In this document: positions 1 to 6,179 of the stretch, one piece after another
How positions within the stretch are numbered: position 1 is the first letter of the stretch
How the letters are laid out: each line of letters opens with the position of its first letter
Source of the DNA: Propionibacteriaceae bacterium
Lineage (GTDB): Bacteria > Actinomycetota > Actinomycetes > Propionibacteriales > Propionibacteriaceae
Assembly: GCA_031260385.1 (NCBI GenBank)
Contig: JAIRKB010000196.1
Span: 1 to 6,179 of the forward strand
DNA length: 6,179 nucleotides
Reading direction: 5' to 3'
Made by a program: the position numbers and the translations under genes
The notes under the pieces: generated by a model
The model's input: only the letters and a program-made list of their open reading frames with translations
Told to the model about the DNA's origin: nothing
Database searches by the model: none

Positions 1-88
<88 letters not shown>

Positions 89-120
89 ACGGGCATGGCG
101 GGGCGGGGGTGATAGTGCGT

Positions 121-126
121 TATTGT
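121..126 (+). promoter_or_regulatory. putative -10 hexamer TATTGT for a leaderless transcript
   Basis: TATTGT fits the TANNNT core used by housekeeping sigma factors in actinomycetes. It ends 6 nt before the ATG at 133, so transcription would be expected to begin at the A of that ATG. There is no purine-rich ribosome binding site in the preceding 20 bases. The -35 region would fall at about 98-103, in or beside the aberrant G-rich stretch, and cannot be judged. The same spacing recurs at the other two starts in the window. Confidence 0.45.
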
Positions 127-132
127 TTCATC

Positions 133-1596
133 ATGGCTGAACGCTATCGCAAGCTTACCTTGCTCCATTCCAATGATATTCACGCCGATTTTATGGCGGA
201 AGGCGATGATGAGGATGGCCTAGGGGGGATCTCTCGGCTGTCGGGTTACGTCTCTAAGGTCCGGGCCGAAGAGGATAATGTCCTCTACTGTATTGCCGGT
301 GACATGCTCCAGGGCTCGCTAATCGACACCGAATATAAGGGGATCTCGACGATCGAGATTATGAATACGGTCGCGCCCGATGTCGCCTGCCTCGGCAACC
401 ACGAAATCGACTATGGCCTTGGCCACCTCCTCTTTCTAGAACGCTGCGCCAAGTTCCCGATCGTCTGCGCCAATATCTTCATCAAAAACCCCCGGACTAG
501 GCTGTTTGCCTCCCATAAGTTCCTCAAGGTTGGCGGGATGAGGATCATGTTTATTGGTCTGATCACCCATGAGGTGCTCGCTAGCTTGCGCTCCGATCAA
601 CTACTTTCCACCCTGGTTGATGTCGAGGAAGCCGCCCGCGAGGTCGGTCGGATCTGCAATGCCTACCGCAATATTGATGTTGACTTTACAGTCCTGTTGA
701 CCCATATCGGGTTCGAGGAGGATAAGCAACTAGCCGAGTTGCTGGATCCTGACTGGGGGGTCGACGTGATCATCGGCGGTCACTCCCACACCGTCTTGGA
801 ACAACCAGAACAGGTCGGGGATATCCTGATCGCGACCGCTGGTCATGGGACGACCTCGATTGGTCGTTTTGACATCATTGTTGACACCGATCTCAACAAC
901 GTCGAGAGTTTCGAATGGCAACTCGTCCCGCTCGAAGGCAAGGATTGCCCGCGCGACCTGCAACTAGAAGGTACGGTTGCGCGGTTCAGGGCGACCGTAG
1001 AGGAGAAATACGACTTCACGCTCTGTCGGTTTAAGCGACCCCTGACCCATCCGGAGCGTTATCGGGAATCCGAGTTAGGCAACCTGGTCGCCGATGCTCT
1101 GCGGGAATACCTGGCCCTTGATCTGATGATCCTCGGTTCTGGTTCGATTCGCCGCCCCGAGATGGGCCCGGTGATGACGCGTGGCAACCTGATCGAGATG
1201 CTGCCCTTCGACGATCGGATCATCTCTTTGAAGGTCTCGGGGGCCCAGTTGCGGCGGATGATCGCCCACACCTGCCGCGACGAGATTCTCGATGGCGGTC
1301 ACGGCGAGTATTACCAATACTCTAGCGGGCTGTGTTCGGTCTTTAACCGCTCCGATCAGGCTTTCGAGCGCTTCGATTTCCATGGTTGTCCCCTCGATGA
1401 TGACGCGGTCTTGCGCATCGGGCTACAGGAGTTCCACTACAAGAACTTCGATAACTTCTTCCCGTTGACCAGAACGGAGTTAGTTGATGGTACGGGACGC
1501 AGCGTCGCGACCTCTTGTTTAGATGTCTTGGAGGAGTTCTTCGCCAACTCCTTCCAGATTGATGCCGAGGTCGAGGGGCGCTTGACAGTTATCTAG
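133..1596 (+). CDS. cytosolic UshA-like metallophosphatase / 5'-nucleotidase
   Basis: A 487-residue two-domain enzyme expected to hydrolyse nucleoside 5'-monophosphates or related phosphate esters. The N-terminal calcineurin-like metallophosphatase domain (about 6-220) has every signature: HSNDIH with D15 and H17, GDMLQGS with D57, GNHEID with N89 and the H90-D93 pair, THIG with H191, and GGHSHT with H217 and H219. By analogy with E. coli UshA these are the two-metal ligands and the catalytic His-Asp dyad. The C-terminal 5'-nucleotidase domain (about 300-445) shows GNLVADALR (316-324), GSGSIR (335-340, where many family members have NGGGIR) and TRGNLIEMLPFDD (349-361). From memory, GSGSIR marks a subfamily frequent in Firmicutes. 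There is no signal peptide or membrane segment, so it should be cytosolic, unlike periplasmic UshA. An upstream in-frame GTG at 109 would add 8 residues (MIVRYCFI); ATG 133 is preferred because homologues begin just before the HSND motif and a -10 hexamer sits 6 nt upstream. Exact substrate is unknown; nucleotide sugars or cyclic nucleotides are alternatives. Confidence 0.9.
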   Translation: MAERYRKLTLLHSNDIHADFMAEGDDEDGLGGISRLSGYVSKVRAEEDNVLYCIAGDMLQGSLIDTEYKGISTIEIMNTVAPDVACLGNHEIDYGLGHLLFLERCAKFPIVCANIFIKNPRTRLFASHKFLKVGGMRIMFIGLITHEVLASLRSDQLLSTLVDVEEAAREVGRICNAYRNIDVDFTVLLTHIGFEEDKQLAELLDPDWGVDVIIGGHSHTVLEQPEQVGDILIATAGHGTTSIGRFDIIVDTDLNNVESFEWQLVPLEGKDCPRDLQLEGTVARFRATVEEKYDFTLCRFKRPLTHPERYRESELGNLVADALREYLALDLMILGSGSIRRPEMGPVMTRGNLIEMLPFDDRIISLKVSGAQLRRMIAHTCRDEILDGGHGEYYQYSSGLCSVFNRSDQAFERFDFHGCPLDDDAVLRIGLQEFHYKNFDNFFPLTRTELVDGTGRSVATSCLDVLEEFFANSFQIDAEVEGRLTVI

Positions 1597-1679
1597 TGCC
1601 GTGTTAGGGATATCTCGTTGTCAGAGGCCAAAAATTCGGCCACGCTCATCTGATACTTCCCTCGGAGGGCGAATACCAT

Positions 1680-1685
1680 AATAAT
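1680..1685 (+). promoter_or_regulatory. putative -10 hexamer AATAAT before the adenosine deaminase gene
   Basis: AATAAT matches TATAAT at five of six positions, keeping the key A at -11 and T at -7, and ends 6 nt before the ATG at 1692. The overlapping CATAAT at 1677-1682 is an equally good hexamer and would give a leader of about 3 nt. The whole 1597-1691 gap (95 bp) is otherwise without a gene. It holds a GGAGGG at 1664-1669, but that lies 22 nt from the start codon, too far for a normal ribosome binding site, and is part of a small CCCT/AGGG hairpin. The -35 candidate TTCCCT (1657-1662) is weak. The gene may have its own promoter as well as read-through from the nucleotidase gene. Confidence 0.45.
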
Positions 1686-1691
1686 AGTGAT

Positions 1692-2810
1692 ATGGAACTG
1701 ATCGAACAGATACGCCGCTCACCGAAAGTCTCGTTACATGACCACCTGGATGGCGGGCTACGCCCCAGTACAATCATCGACTTGGCCGGCCCAGCGGGGG
1801 TGGACTTGCCCGAGACGACCCCCGAGGCTCTCGGGCGTTGGTTCTTCGACCAGGCGAACGCCGGTTCGCTGGTGGCCTATCTGAAGACCTTCGAGGTGAC
1901 GATCGCCGTGATGCAGACCTATGACAACCTGCGCCGGGTCGCCAAGGAAGCGGTGCTCGACCAGGCCGATGATGGAGTGGTCTACACCGAGATTCGCTGG
2001 GCACCGATCCTCCACACCCGGGCGGGGTTATCGGAAGAGGATGCCATTCGGGCCGTACGCGATGGGCTAGCGGAGGGTACGGCGGAAGCCCTCGCCCAAG
2101 GCCGGGTAATCACCGCCCGCCAACTGCTCTGTGAACTACGTGGTATGGACCCCACCCCCAATCTGGCAGAACTAGCGATCGCCTATCGTGACGACTCGGT
2201 GGTCGGGCTGGACTGTGCCGGGCCGGAATTAGGTTTCTCCTCGGCGACCTATGTCGCGTCCTATCAGACGGCTCTTCAAGCCAATATGATGGTGACGATT
2301 CACGCTGGTGAAGCTGATGGTCTCGCTGCTATTCACGAGGCTCTTCACGTCTGCGGTGCCCATCGAATCGGCCATGGCGTCCGCCTGATCGACGATATTC
2401 AGTTCTCCCAAGGGCAATCCAAGCTCGGTCGCCTAGCGGAGTATGTCGCGTCCCTGCGGATTCCCCTCGAAATCTCGCCGACCTCGAACCTCCAAACTGG
2501 CATCGCCCGCGACCTCGCCCACCATCCCTTCGATGACCTCTACCGGGCCGGAATCCGGGTGACCGTCAACTGCGACAACCGTCTAATGTCGATGACCACT
2601 TTGACCAGGGAGCTGGCTAGTCTCGCCGACACCTTCGGCTACTCGATGGGCGATATCCGCCGCTTCACCCTCAACGCCGCCAAGTCGGCTTTCCTGCCTT
2701 GGGAGGAAAAGCGCGTCCTCATCCACGAGATGATCGCCCCCGGCTACGCCGGCTATCAACGCGCCACCATCGAAACCGCCGACTACCTCCGTGACAAGTC
2801 ACCCCAGTAG
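1692..2810 (+). CDS. add: adenosine deaminase
   Basis: A 372-residue zinc hydrolase converting adenosine (and deoxyadenosine) to inosine and ammonia in the cytosol. Family motifs are complete and in order: HDHLDGGLRP with zinc ligands H16 and H18; EIRWAP (100-105, usual EVRFAP); GLDCAGPE (172-179); TIHAGE (202-207) with zinc ligand H204 and catalytic E207; RIGHG (225-229) with H228; SPTSN (262-266); and VNCDNRLMS (292-300) with zinc ligand D295. The residue after that Asp is Asn (N296), where mammalian and E. coli enzymes have a second Asp; this DN form is common in Firmicutes and Actinomycetota enzymes. Length is normal for the family. No in-frame upstream start is apparent, so ATG 1692 is firm. 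It lies 95 bp after the 5'-nucleotidase gene on the same strand, and the pair makes a plausible AMP to adenosine to inosine salvage route. Adenine deaminase or another paralogue is less likely, since the motifs match the adenosine class. Confidence 0.94.
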   Translation: MELIEQIRRSPKVSLHDHLDGGLRPSTIIDLAGPAGVDLPETTPEALGRWFFDQANAGSLVAYLKTFEVTIAVMQTYDNLRRVAKEAVLDQADDGVVYTEIRWAPILHTRAGLSEEDAIRAVRDGLAEGTAEALAQGRVITARQLLCELRGMDPTPNLAELAIAYRDDSVVGLDCAGPELGFSSATYVASYQTALQANMMVTIHAGEADGLAAIHEALHVCGAHRIGHGVRLIDDIQFSQGQSKLGRLAEYVASLRIPLEISPTSNLQTGIARDLAHHPFDDLYRAGIRVTVNCDNRLMSMTTLTRELASLADTFGYSMGDIRRFTLNAAKSAFLPWEEKRVLIHEMIAPGYAGYQRATIETADYLRDKSPQ

Positions 2811-2813
2811 CCT

Positions 2814-2850
2814 GGACAAGCGCGGACAAAGGGGACAGGCACTTTTGTCC
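2814..2850. repeat. GGACA repeats with inverted copy between convergent genes (terminator or REP-like element)
   Basis: The 41-bp gap between the two convergent stop codons holds three direct GGACA copies (2814, 2824 and 2833) and one inverted copy, TTTTGTCC at 2843-2850. The best hairpin pairs GGACAAA (2824-2830) with TTTGTCC (2844-2850) around a 13-nt loop. The first copy (2814-2819) or the third (2833-2837) could pair with the same right arm instead. Position between convergent genes fits a bidirectional terminator, but no T run follows on either strand, so it is not a textbook intrinsic terminator. The GGGGACAGGCAC core resembles, from memory, short palindromic repeats linked to REP-associated transposases; no transposase gene is in the window. 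Confidence 0.55.
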
Positions 2851-2851
2851 A

Positions 2852-4516
2852 CTAAGCGAGGAGGGTATCCCTCAGGGTGTCGAGGCCGAGGGCGCCGAGG
2901 TTTAGAGCGCGGGCGTGGAAGGCTTTGAGATCGAAGGTTGCGCCGTCCCGACGGCGGAGTTCGTCGCGGATCTCGGTCCAAACCCGCTGACCGATCTTGT
3001 AGGACGGGGCTTGGCCGGGCCAACCGAAATAGCGGTTGACTTCGAAGCGGGCGACATCTGGGTCCATGGCGACATTGGCGTTGAAATAGTCGAGGGCCTT
3101 GTCGAAGGTCCAGGTCTCACCACCAACCTCCGGTGGGGGAGCGAAACCACAATGGAGACCAATGTCGATGACCACCCGTACAGCCCTCAACGCTTGCCCA
3201 TCCAACATCCCTAGTCGCATCGCCGGGTCATCGAGGTAGCCCAGATCGGCCATCAGCTGCTCGGAATACAGCGCCCATCCCTCACCGTGGCCAGAAACCC
3301 AGATCCCTTGGCGACGCCAGGTGTTGAGCTCAGCGCGATTGTAGATCGCTTGACTGAGTTGGAGGTGGTGACCGGGCACCCCCTCATGATTGACGGTCGT
3401 CAACTCGCGCCAGGTCGAGAAGGTGGTCTGATTCTCGGGCACCGACCACCACATCCGCCCCGGACGCGAGAAATCCTCGCTCGGCTCCGTGTAGTAAATC
3501 ACCCCATCGCGGGTCGGCGCGATCATGCATTCGATCCTCCGCGCCGGTTCGGGGATGTCGAAATGACGACCATGAAGGTTGGCGATCGCCTCATCGGCCC
3601 GCGCTTGCATCCATTGCTGCATCGCCGCTGATCCCTGGATCTGGTAGGCCGGATCCTCATCGAGGGCCCGCTTGGTGTCCGCCACACTCAACCCCGGGCG
3701 CAAGCGGGCGCAGATCTCCTCTTGTTGAGCAGTCAGCTCGGCAACCTGGTCGAGCCCCCAGCGGTAGGTCTCCGCTTGGTCAACCTGCGCGCCTAGGAAG
3801 GCCCGGGAGGACAGTTCATAACGCTCGGGTCCGACCGCATCCTCGACAACGGCCAGTGGAGCGATCTGGTCGCGAAGGATCGCAATCGCCTCTCCATAAG
3901 CCGCCCGGGCCGTCGCAATCCCCTCGTCCAGCGCCTCGCCGACCACCCCTGGCAGCTCCGCTGACCGGGCGCGTTCAGCCAGTCCGAGGAAGAACCCCTT
4001 CTCACCGATCCAACCTTCAGCCTGTTCGGCGAGGGCCTCGACCTGGCGGATCGCCGGCTTCACCCCACAGTCAATCCCCGCGAACTGGGAGGCCACCCAA
4101 CCCTTAACCGCTTGCGGGATCGCCTCCAACCGTCGCGCCAACACCGCCCAATCCGCAGCCGTCGAGGTCCCCATCAGGTCAAAGATCTCCCGAATATTGT
4201 GCAGCCCGGAGGCAATATTGGAGATATCCATCAAGTCGTACCCCCCGGCATGGGCCTCAATCTCCACCCCCAAGCGCTCCCGCAACGCCGCCGCCGTCAC
4301 CCGATCGGTCGCGTCAACCGCCGCCACATCCTCAAGCCGAGCTAGGGTATCAAAGTTGAGCCGATGCCACCGCTCCACCCCCGCCGGGCTCCGATCAGCC
4401 AGCTTATCCTGGTCCTGATCCCTCCCCAGATAGGTCATCATCTCCGGGCTAAGAGCGGCCTGAGCCGCAAAAAACTGATCAGCTAGTTCATCAAGCGCAG
4501 TCGTTGTACGTGTCAT
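2852..4516 (-). CDS. DUF885-family zinc metallopeptidase
   Basis: A 554-residue, mostly helical protein of the DUF885 family, whose members are predicted zinc-dependent peptidases. The diagnostic motif HEGVPGHH spans 377-384, with H377 and H384 as probable zinc ligands and E378 as catalytic base. It is followed by GHGEGWALYSE (409-419), whose E412 or E419 should supply the third ligand, and by the conserved C-terminal PGQAPSYKIG (500-509). Length is typical and all catalytic elements are intact. No signal peptide or membrane helix is visible, so the protein is expected in the cytosol, perhaps in peptide turnover; the substrate is unknown. The ATG at 4516-4514 is preceded by a well-spaced -10 element and no Shine-Dalgarno. 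It lies 9 bp after the stop of the upstream binding-protein gene on the same strand, so co-transcription is possible, but nothing in the sequence links the two functionally. The 3' end faces the adenosine deaminase gene. Confidence 0.9.
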   Translation of the reverse strand: MTRTTTALDELADQFFAAQAALSPEMMTYLGRDQDQDKLADRSPAGVERWHRLNFDTLARLEDVAAVDATDRVTAAALRERLGVEIEAHAGGYDLMDISNIASGLHNIREIFDLMGTSTAADWAVLARRLEAIPQAVKGWVASQFAGIDCGVKPAIRQVEALAEQAEGWIGEKGFFLGLAERARSAELPGVVGEALDEGIATARAAYGEAIAILRDQIAPLAVVEDAVGPERYELSSRAFLGAQVDQAETYRWGLDQVAELTAQQEEICARLRPGLSVADTKRALDEDPAYQIQGSAAMQQWMQARADEAIANLHGRHFDIPEPARRIECMIAPTRDGVIYYTEPSEDFSRPGRMWWSVPENQTTFSTWRELTTVNHEGVPGHHLQLSQAIYNRAELNTWRRQGIWVSGHGEGWALYSEQLMADLGYLDDPAMRLGMLDGQALRAVRVVIDIGLHCGFAPPPEVGGETWTFDKALDYFNANVAMDPDVARFEVNRYFGWPGQAPSYKIGQRVWTEIRDELRRRDGATFDLKAFHARALNLGALGLDTLRDTLLA

Positions 4517-4522
4517 ACCCCC

Positions 4523-4528
4523 AGTCTA
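4523..4528 (-). promoter_or_regulatory. putative -10 hexamer TAGACT for a leaderless DUF885 transcript
   Basis: On the minus strand TAGACT (TANNNT core) is followed by GGGGGT and then the ATG, so the predicted transcription start is the A of the start codon. The first three bases of the hexamer are the TAG stop codon of the upstream gene. The G run abuts the ATG and is too close to serve as a Shine-Dalgarno. The -35 candidate is weak (TACACC with an 18-bp spacer). Confidence 0.5.
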
Positions 4529-6179
4529 GGGTAGGCGCTCGCCGGTGGTGTAGGAGAAGTGGGCTTTGGTTCCGGCATTGGTTTGGACGGTGACGATGTC
4601 GGCGTTGACGGAGGCGATGGTGATGGAGAGGGCGGTGGGGTTGGCTTGGGCGAAAGCCAGGATGTTCCCATTGAGGATTTCGTCGATCGGGTCGGGCTTG
4701 ACCAGGTTGCGGTGGAGGAACTCGACTTGGGTGGTGCCAACTAGGCGACCTTCGCTACGCCAGTACGTCCCGTAGGCCGACAGATCGGCGGGTAGGCGCA
4801 GCCGTACGTACGAATCGATAACCTGGGTCGGCTGGGAGCCTGGTTCGGTGGTGACCAGGAAGGGGTTGCCGGCCGGGAGGCGGAACTCGATCACGCCATC
4901 GGAGAGGGTGAAGAGCGGGTAGCTATCCGGGATACCGGTGAACAGGGCAACCGTTTCGGCGACCTCACAGTGGATCATGTTGGCAAACCCCAGCAGTGTG
5001 CAATCCGCCAAAGACTGATTGGTTGCTAGGTTGAGCAGGTTCTTGTTAATGAACTCGATGTAGTTGACGCCGTCGTAGAAGAGGTCGGCGAGGGTCATCC
5101 GATAACCATCGCTGAGCCGGAACAAGGCCGAATCGGTGGTAATGGTCGGGGCGCCTGGGTAGGTTGAGGTGATCTGGCGCGTGATGACGACGAGGTCTCG
5201 GGTGGTGCTGACCTGCCACAACACCTGGGATTCGAAGGGGCTGAGTGTGCAAAGGTCATCAGCGCAGGTGGTGACGTTGGAGGTGAAGGTTGGGGGGGGA
5301 CCGAGGTCTTCGATCCAGGTATTTACCGCTGTCTCGGCGAGGGGATACTTGGCCATCGTCGCCCGCGGCTGCAGGCTCGGCCAAGACAGACAGGATCCAT
5401 CGGCGCAAAAATCGGCATCCGCCGCCCGCTGATCGCTGAGCTCACCCCGCCCGAGCGAGGTCGTCGTATTGGTTGCGGTCGACTCGAAATAGCCGTAATC
5501 GGAGCGGGTCGGCACAATATCCTCGGGATCGAGCGGGACGTAACCCGCCGCCGAGATCGCCTGCTGACCCTCCCAGGTCAATAGCCAGGCCACCAGTTGC
5601 CGGGCGAGCGAATCGGCTGGTTCGTCCGCCCGGATCACCGCCGCGTAGTTGGTTTGATAGGGATAGGAGCCATCGGCGATCGTCTGCGAACTTGGCACAA
5701 CCCCATCAATCGCTAATAGCTTGACTTTGTCCCTTAGGTGCAACTGCTGGGTGTTGTAGAAGGTCGCGAAGCCGAGGGCTTCGGGGGAGTTGTCGTAGGC
5801 AGCGACGACCTCAAGCATGACCCCCCAAGGGGTGGGGCGCAGGTTCCCCGGGGGTGTCATCGGGTAGGCGTTGCCGAGCGCCAAACTCATTAACAGGGTC
5901 TGATCGATCGAACCAGCCGGTTGTTGGTAAGCGACGATATCCGACCGATTATTCGGCCAGGCGGTCAGTTCACCGGTATAGATGGCTTCGATCTGTTCCG
6001 TTGACAGAGTCCGAATTGGGTTGCCGGGGTAGACAAAGAAGGTCAGGGCTTCGCGTACGACCGGATAGATCTCGAGGGCGACCCCCGCCGCCTCGGCGCG
6101 GGCCACCTCGGCTTCGCTGGGGGTAGGCACGAAGATGATGTCCTTAGTGGCGTTGATCAGACCTTCATAGACTTGGGCG
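4526..6179 (-). CDS. PstS-like substrate-binding domain fused to DUF3298/RsiV-like domain (5' end missing)
   Basis: The reading frame stays open to the right edge of the window, so the N-terminus, including any signal peptide or lipobox, is missing; 550 residues are visible, counted here from the first. A GTG at 6130 is only an internal valine, because the preceding codons read AQVYEGLINATKDIIF and continue the fold. Residues 1-216 form the second part of a PstS-like type 2 periplasmic binding domain: the P-V-R-E-A-L-T-F-F-V strand, LSTEQIEAIYTGELTAW (58-74), GFATFY (136-141), SYPYQTNYAAVI (171-182) and a closing AWLLTWEGQQAI helix. The usual R-x-x-x-SGS/T ligand loop is replaced by YQQPAGSIDQ (84-93). 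A linker with CADGSC (258-263) and CADDLC (305-310) follows. Residues about 320-470 resemble DUF3298/RsiV: LFRLSDGYRMTLADLFYDG (352-370), INKNLL, then FTLSDGVIEFRLP and VRLRL. The last 55 or so residues are unassigned. Six cysteines in the visible C-terminal half suggest disulfides and an exported protein. Binding-domain call is fairly strong; the RsiV-like call is tentative. The ligand may not be phosphate. Confidence 0.75.
   Translation of the reverse strand, partial: AQVYEGLINATKDIIFVPTPSEAEVARAEAAGVALEIYPVVREALTFFVYPGNPIRTLSTEQIEAIYTGELTAWPNNRSDIVAYQQPAGSIDQTLLMSLALGNAYPMTPPGNLRPTPWGVMLEVVAAYDNSPEALGFATFYNTQQLHLRDKVKLLAIDGVVPSSQTIADGSYPYQTNYAAVIRADEPADSLARQLVAWLLTWEGQQAISAAGYVPLDPEDIVPTRSDYGYFESTATNTTTSLGRGELSDQRAADADFCADGSCLSWPSLQPRATMAKYPLAETAVNTWIEDLGPPPTFTSNVTTCADDLCTLSPFESQVLWQVSTTRDLVVITRQITSTYPGAPTITTDSALFRLSDGYRMTLADLFYDGVNYIEFINKNLLNLATNQSLADCTLLGFANMIHCEVAETVALFTGIPDSYPLFTLSDGVIEFRLPAGNPFLVTTEPGSQPTQVIDSYVRLRLPADLSAYGTYWRSEGRLVGTTQVEFLHRNLVKPDPIDEILNGNILAFAQANPTALSITIASVNADIVTVQTNAGTKAHFSYTTGERLP

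Noticed and set aside
1626..1641. GGCC/GGCC hairpin after the nucleotidase gene as a terminator
   Set aside because: The stem is only 4 bp with an 8-nt loop and no T run follows.
1664..1669. GGAGGG as the ribosome binding site of the adenosine deaminase gene
   Set aside because: It is 22 nt from the ATG, beyond functional spacing, no alternative in-frame start lies closer to it, and it sits in a small hairpin.
2915..4418. Several plus-strand reading frames opposite the DUF885 gene
   Set aside because: They are antisense shadows, rich in Arg/Pro, without recognisable motifs, and the opposite frame has a full conserved domain.
4513..4740. Pro/Ser/Thr-rich minus-strand reading frame
   Set aside because: It is an alternative frame of the binding-protein 3' end, with low-complexity composition produced by repeated GGNGNN codons on the other strand.
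5292..5299. Run of eight G as a frameshift site
   Set aside because: The reading frame is intact through it, encoding Pro residues in the linker, with recognisable sequence on both sides.
6128..6130. GTG as the start of the binding-protein gene
   Set aside because: The frame stays open to the window edge and the upstream residues continue the periplasmic-binding fold.

Overview
The window (6179 bp, moderately high G+C) looks like the end of a contig from a bacterium, most likely an actinomycete or a relative. The grounds are the G+C content, an adenosine deaminase with the Asp-Asn active-site variant common in Actinomycetota and Firmicutes, and a start-site pattern pointing to leaderless mRNAs. 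All three start codons visible in the window have a -10-like hexamer ending exactly 6 nt before the ATG and no usable Shine-Dalgarno. The lineage is an inference of low to moderate confidence; no marker gene is present.

Layout: bases 1-88 contain only G and C, mostly as homopolymer runs, and are probably a sequencing or assembly artefact. Two plus-strand genes follow. The first (133-1596) is a cytosolic UshA-like metallophosphatase/5'-nucleotidase without a signal peptide. The second (1692-2810) is an adenosine deaminase. Together they could turn nucleoside monophosphates into adenosine and then inosine, a purine salvage or catabolic step. A 41-bp convergent gap (2811-2851) holds GGACA repeats, three direct and one inverted, that can form competing hairpins; it is either a bidirectional terminator or a REP-like element.

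Two minus-strand genes converge on that gap. The one transcribed first runs in from the right edge of the window (4526-6179, its 5' end missing). It encodes an extracytoplasmic-type protein with a PstS-like substrate-binding domain, a Cys-rich linker carrying two CADxxC motifs, a region resembling the DUF3298/RsiV fold and a short unknown tail. Nine bases downstream begins a DUF885-family zinc metallopeptidase (2852-4516), whose predicted leaderless promoter starts with the TAG stop codon of the upstream gene.

The most unusual item is the binding-protein/RsiV-like fusion. No complete undescribed multi-gene system, RNA gene, CRISPR array or transposase was seen.
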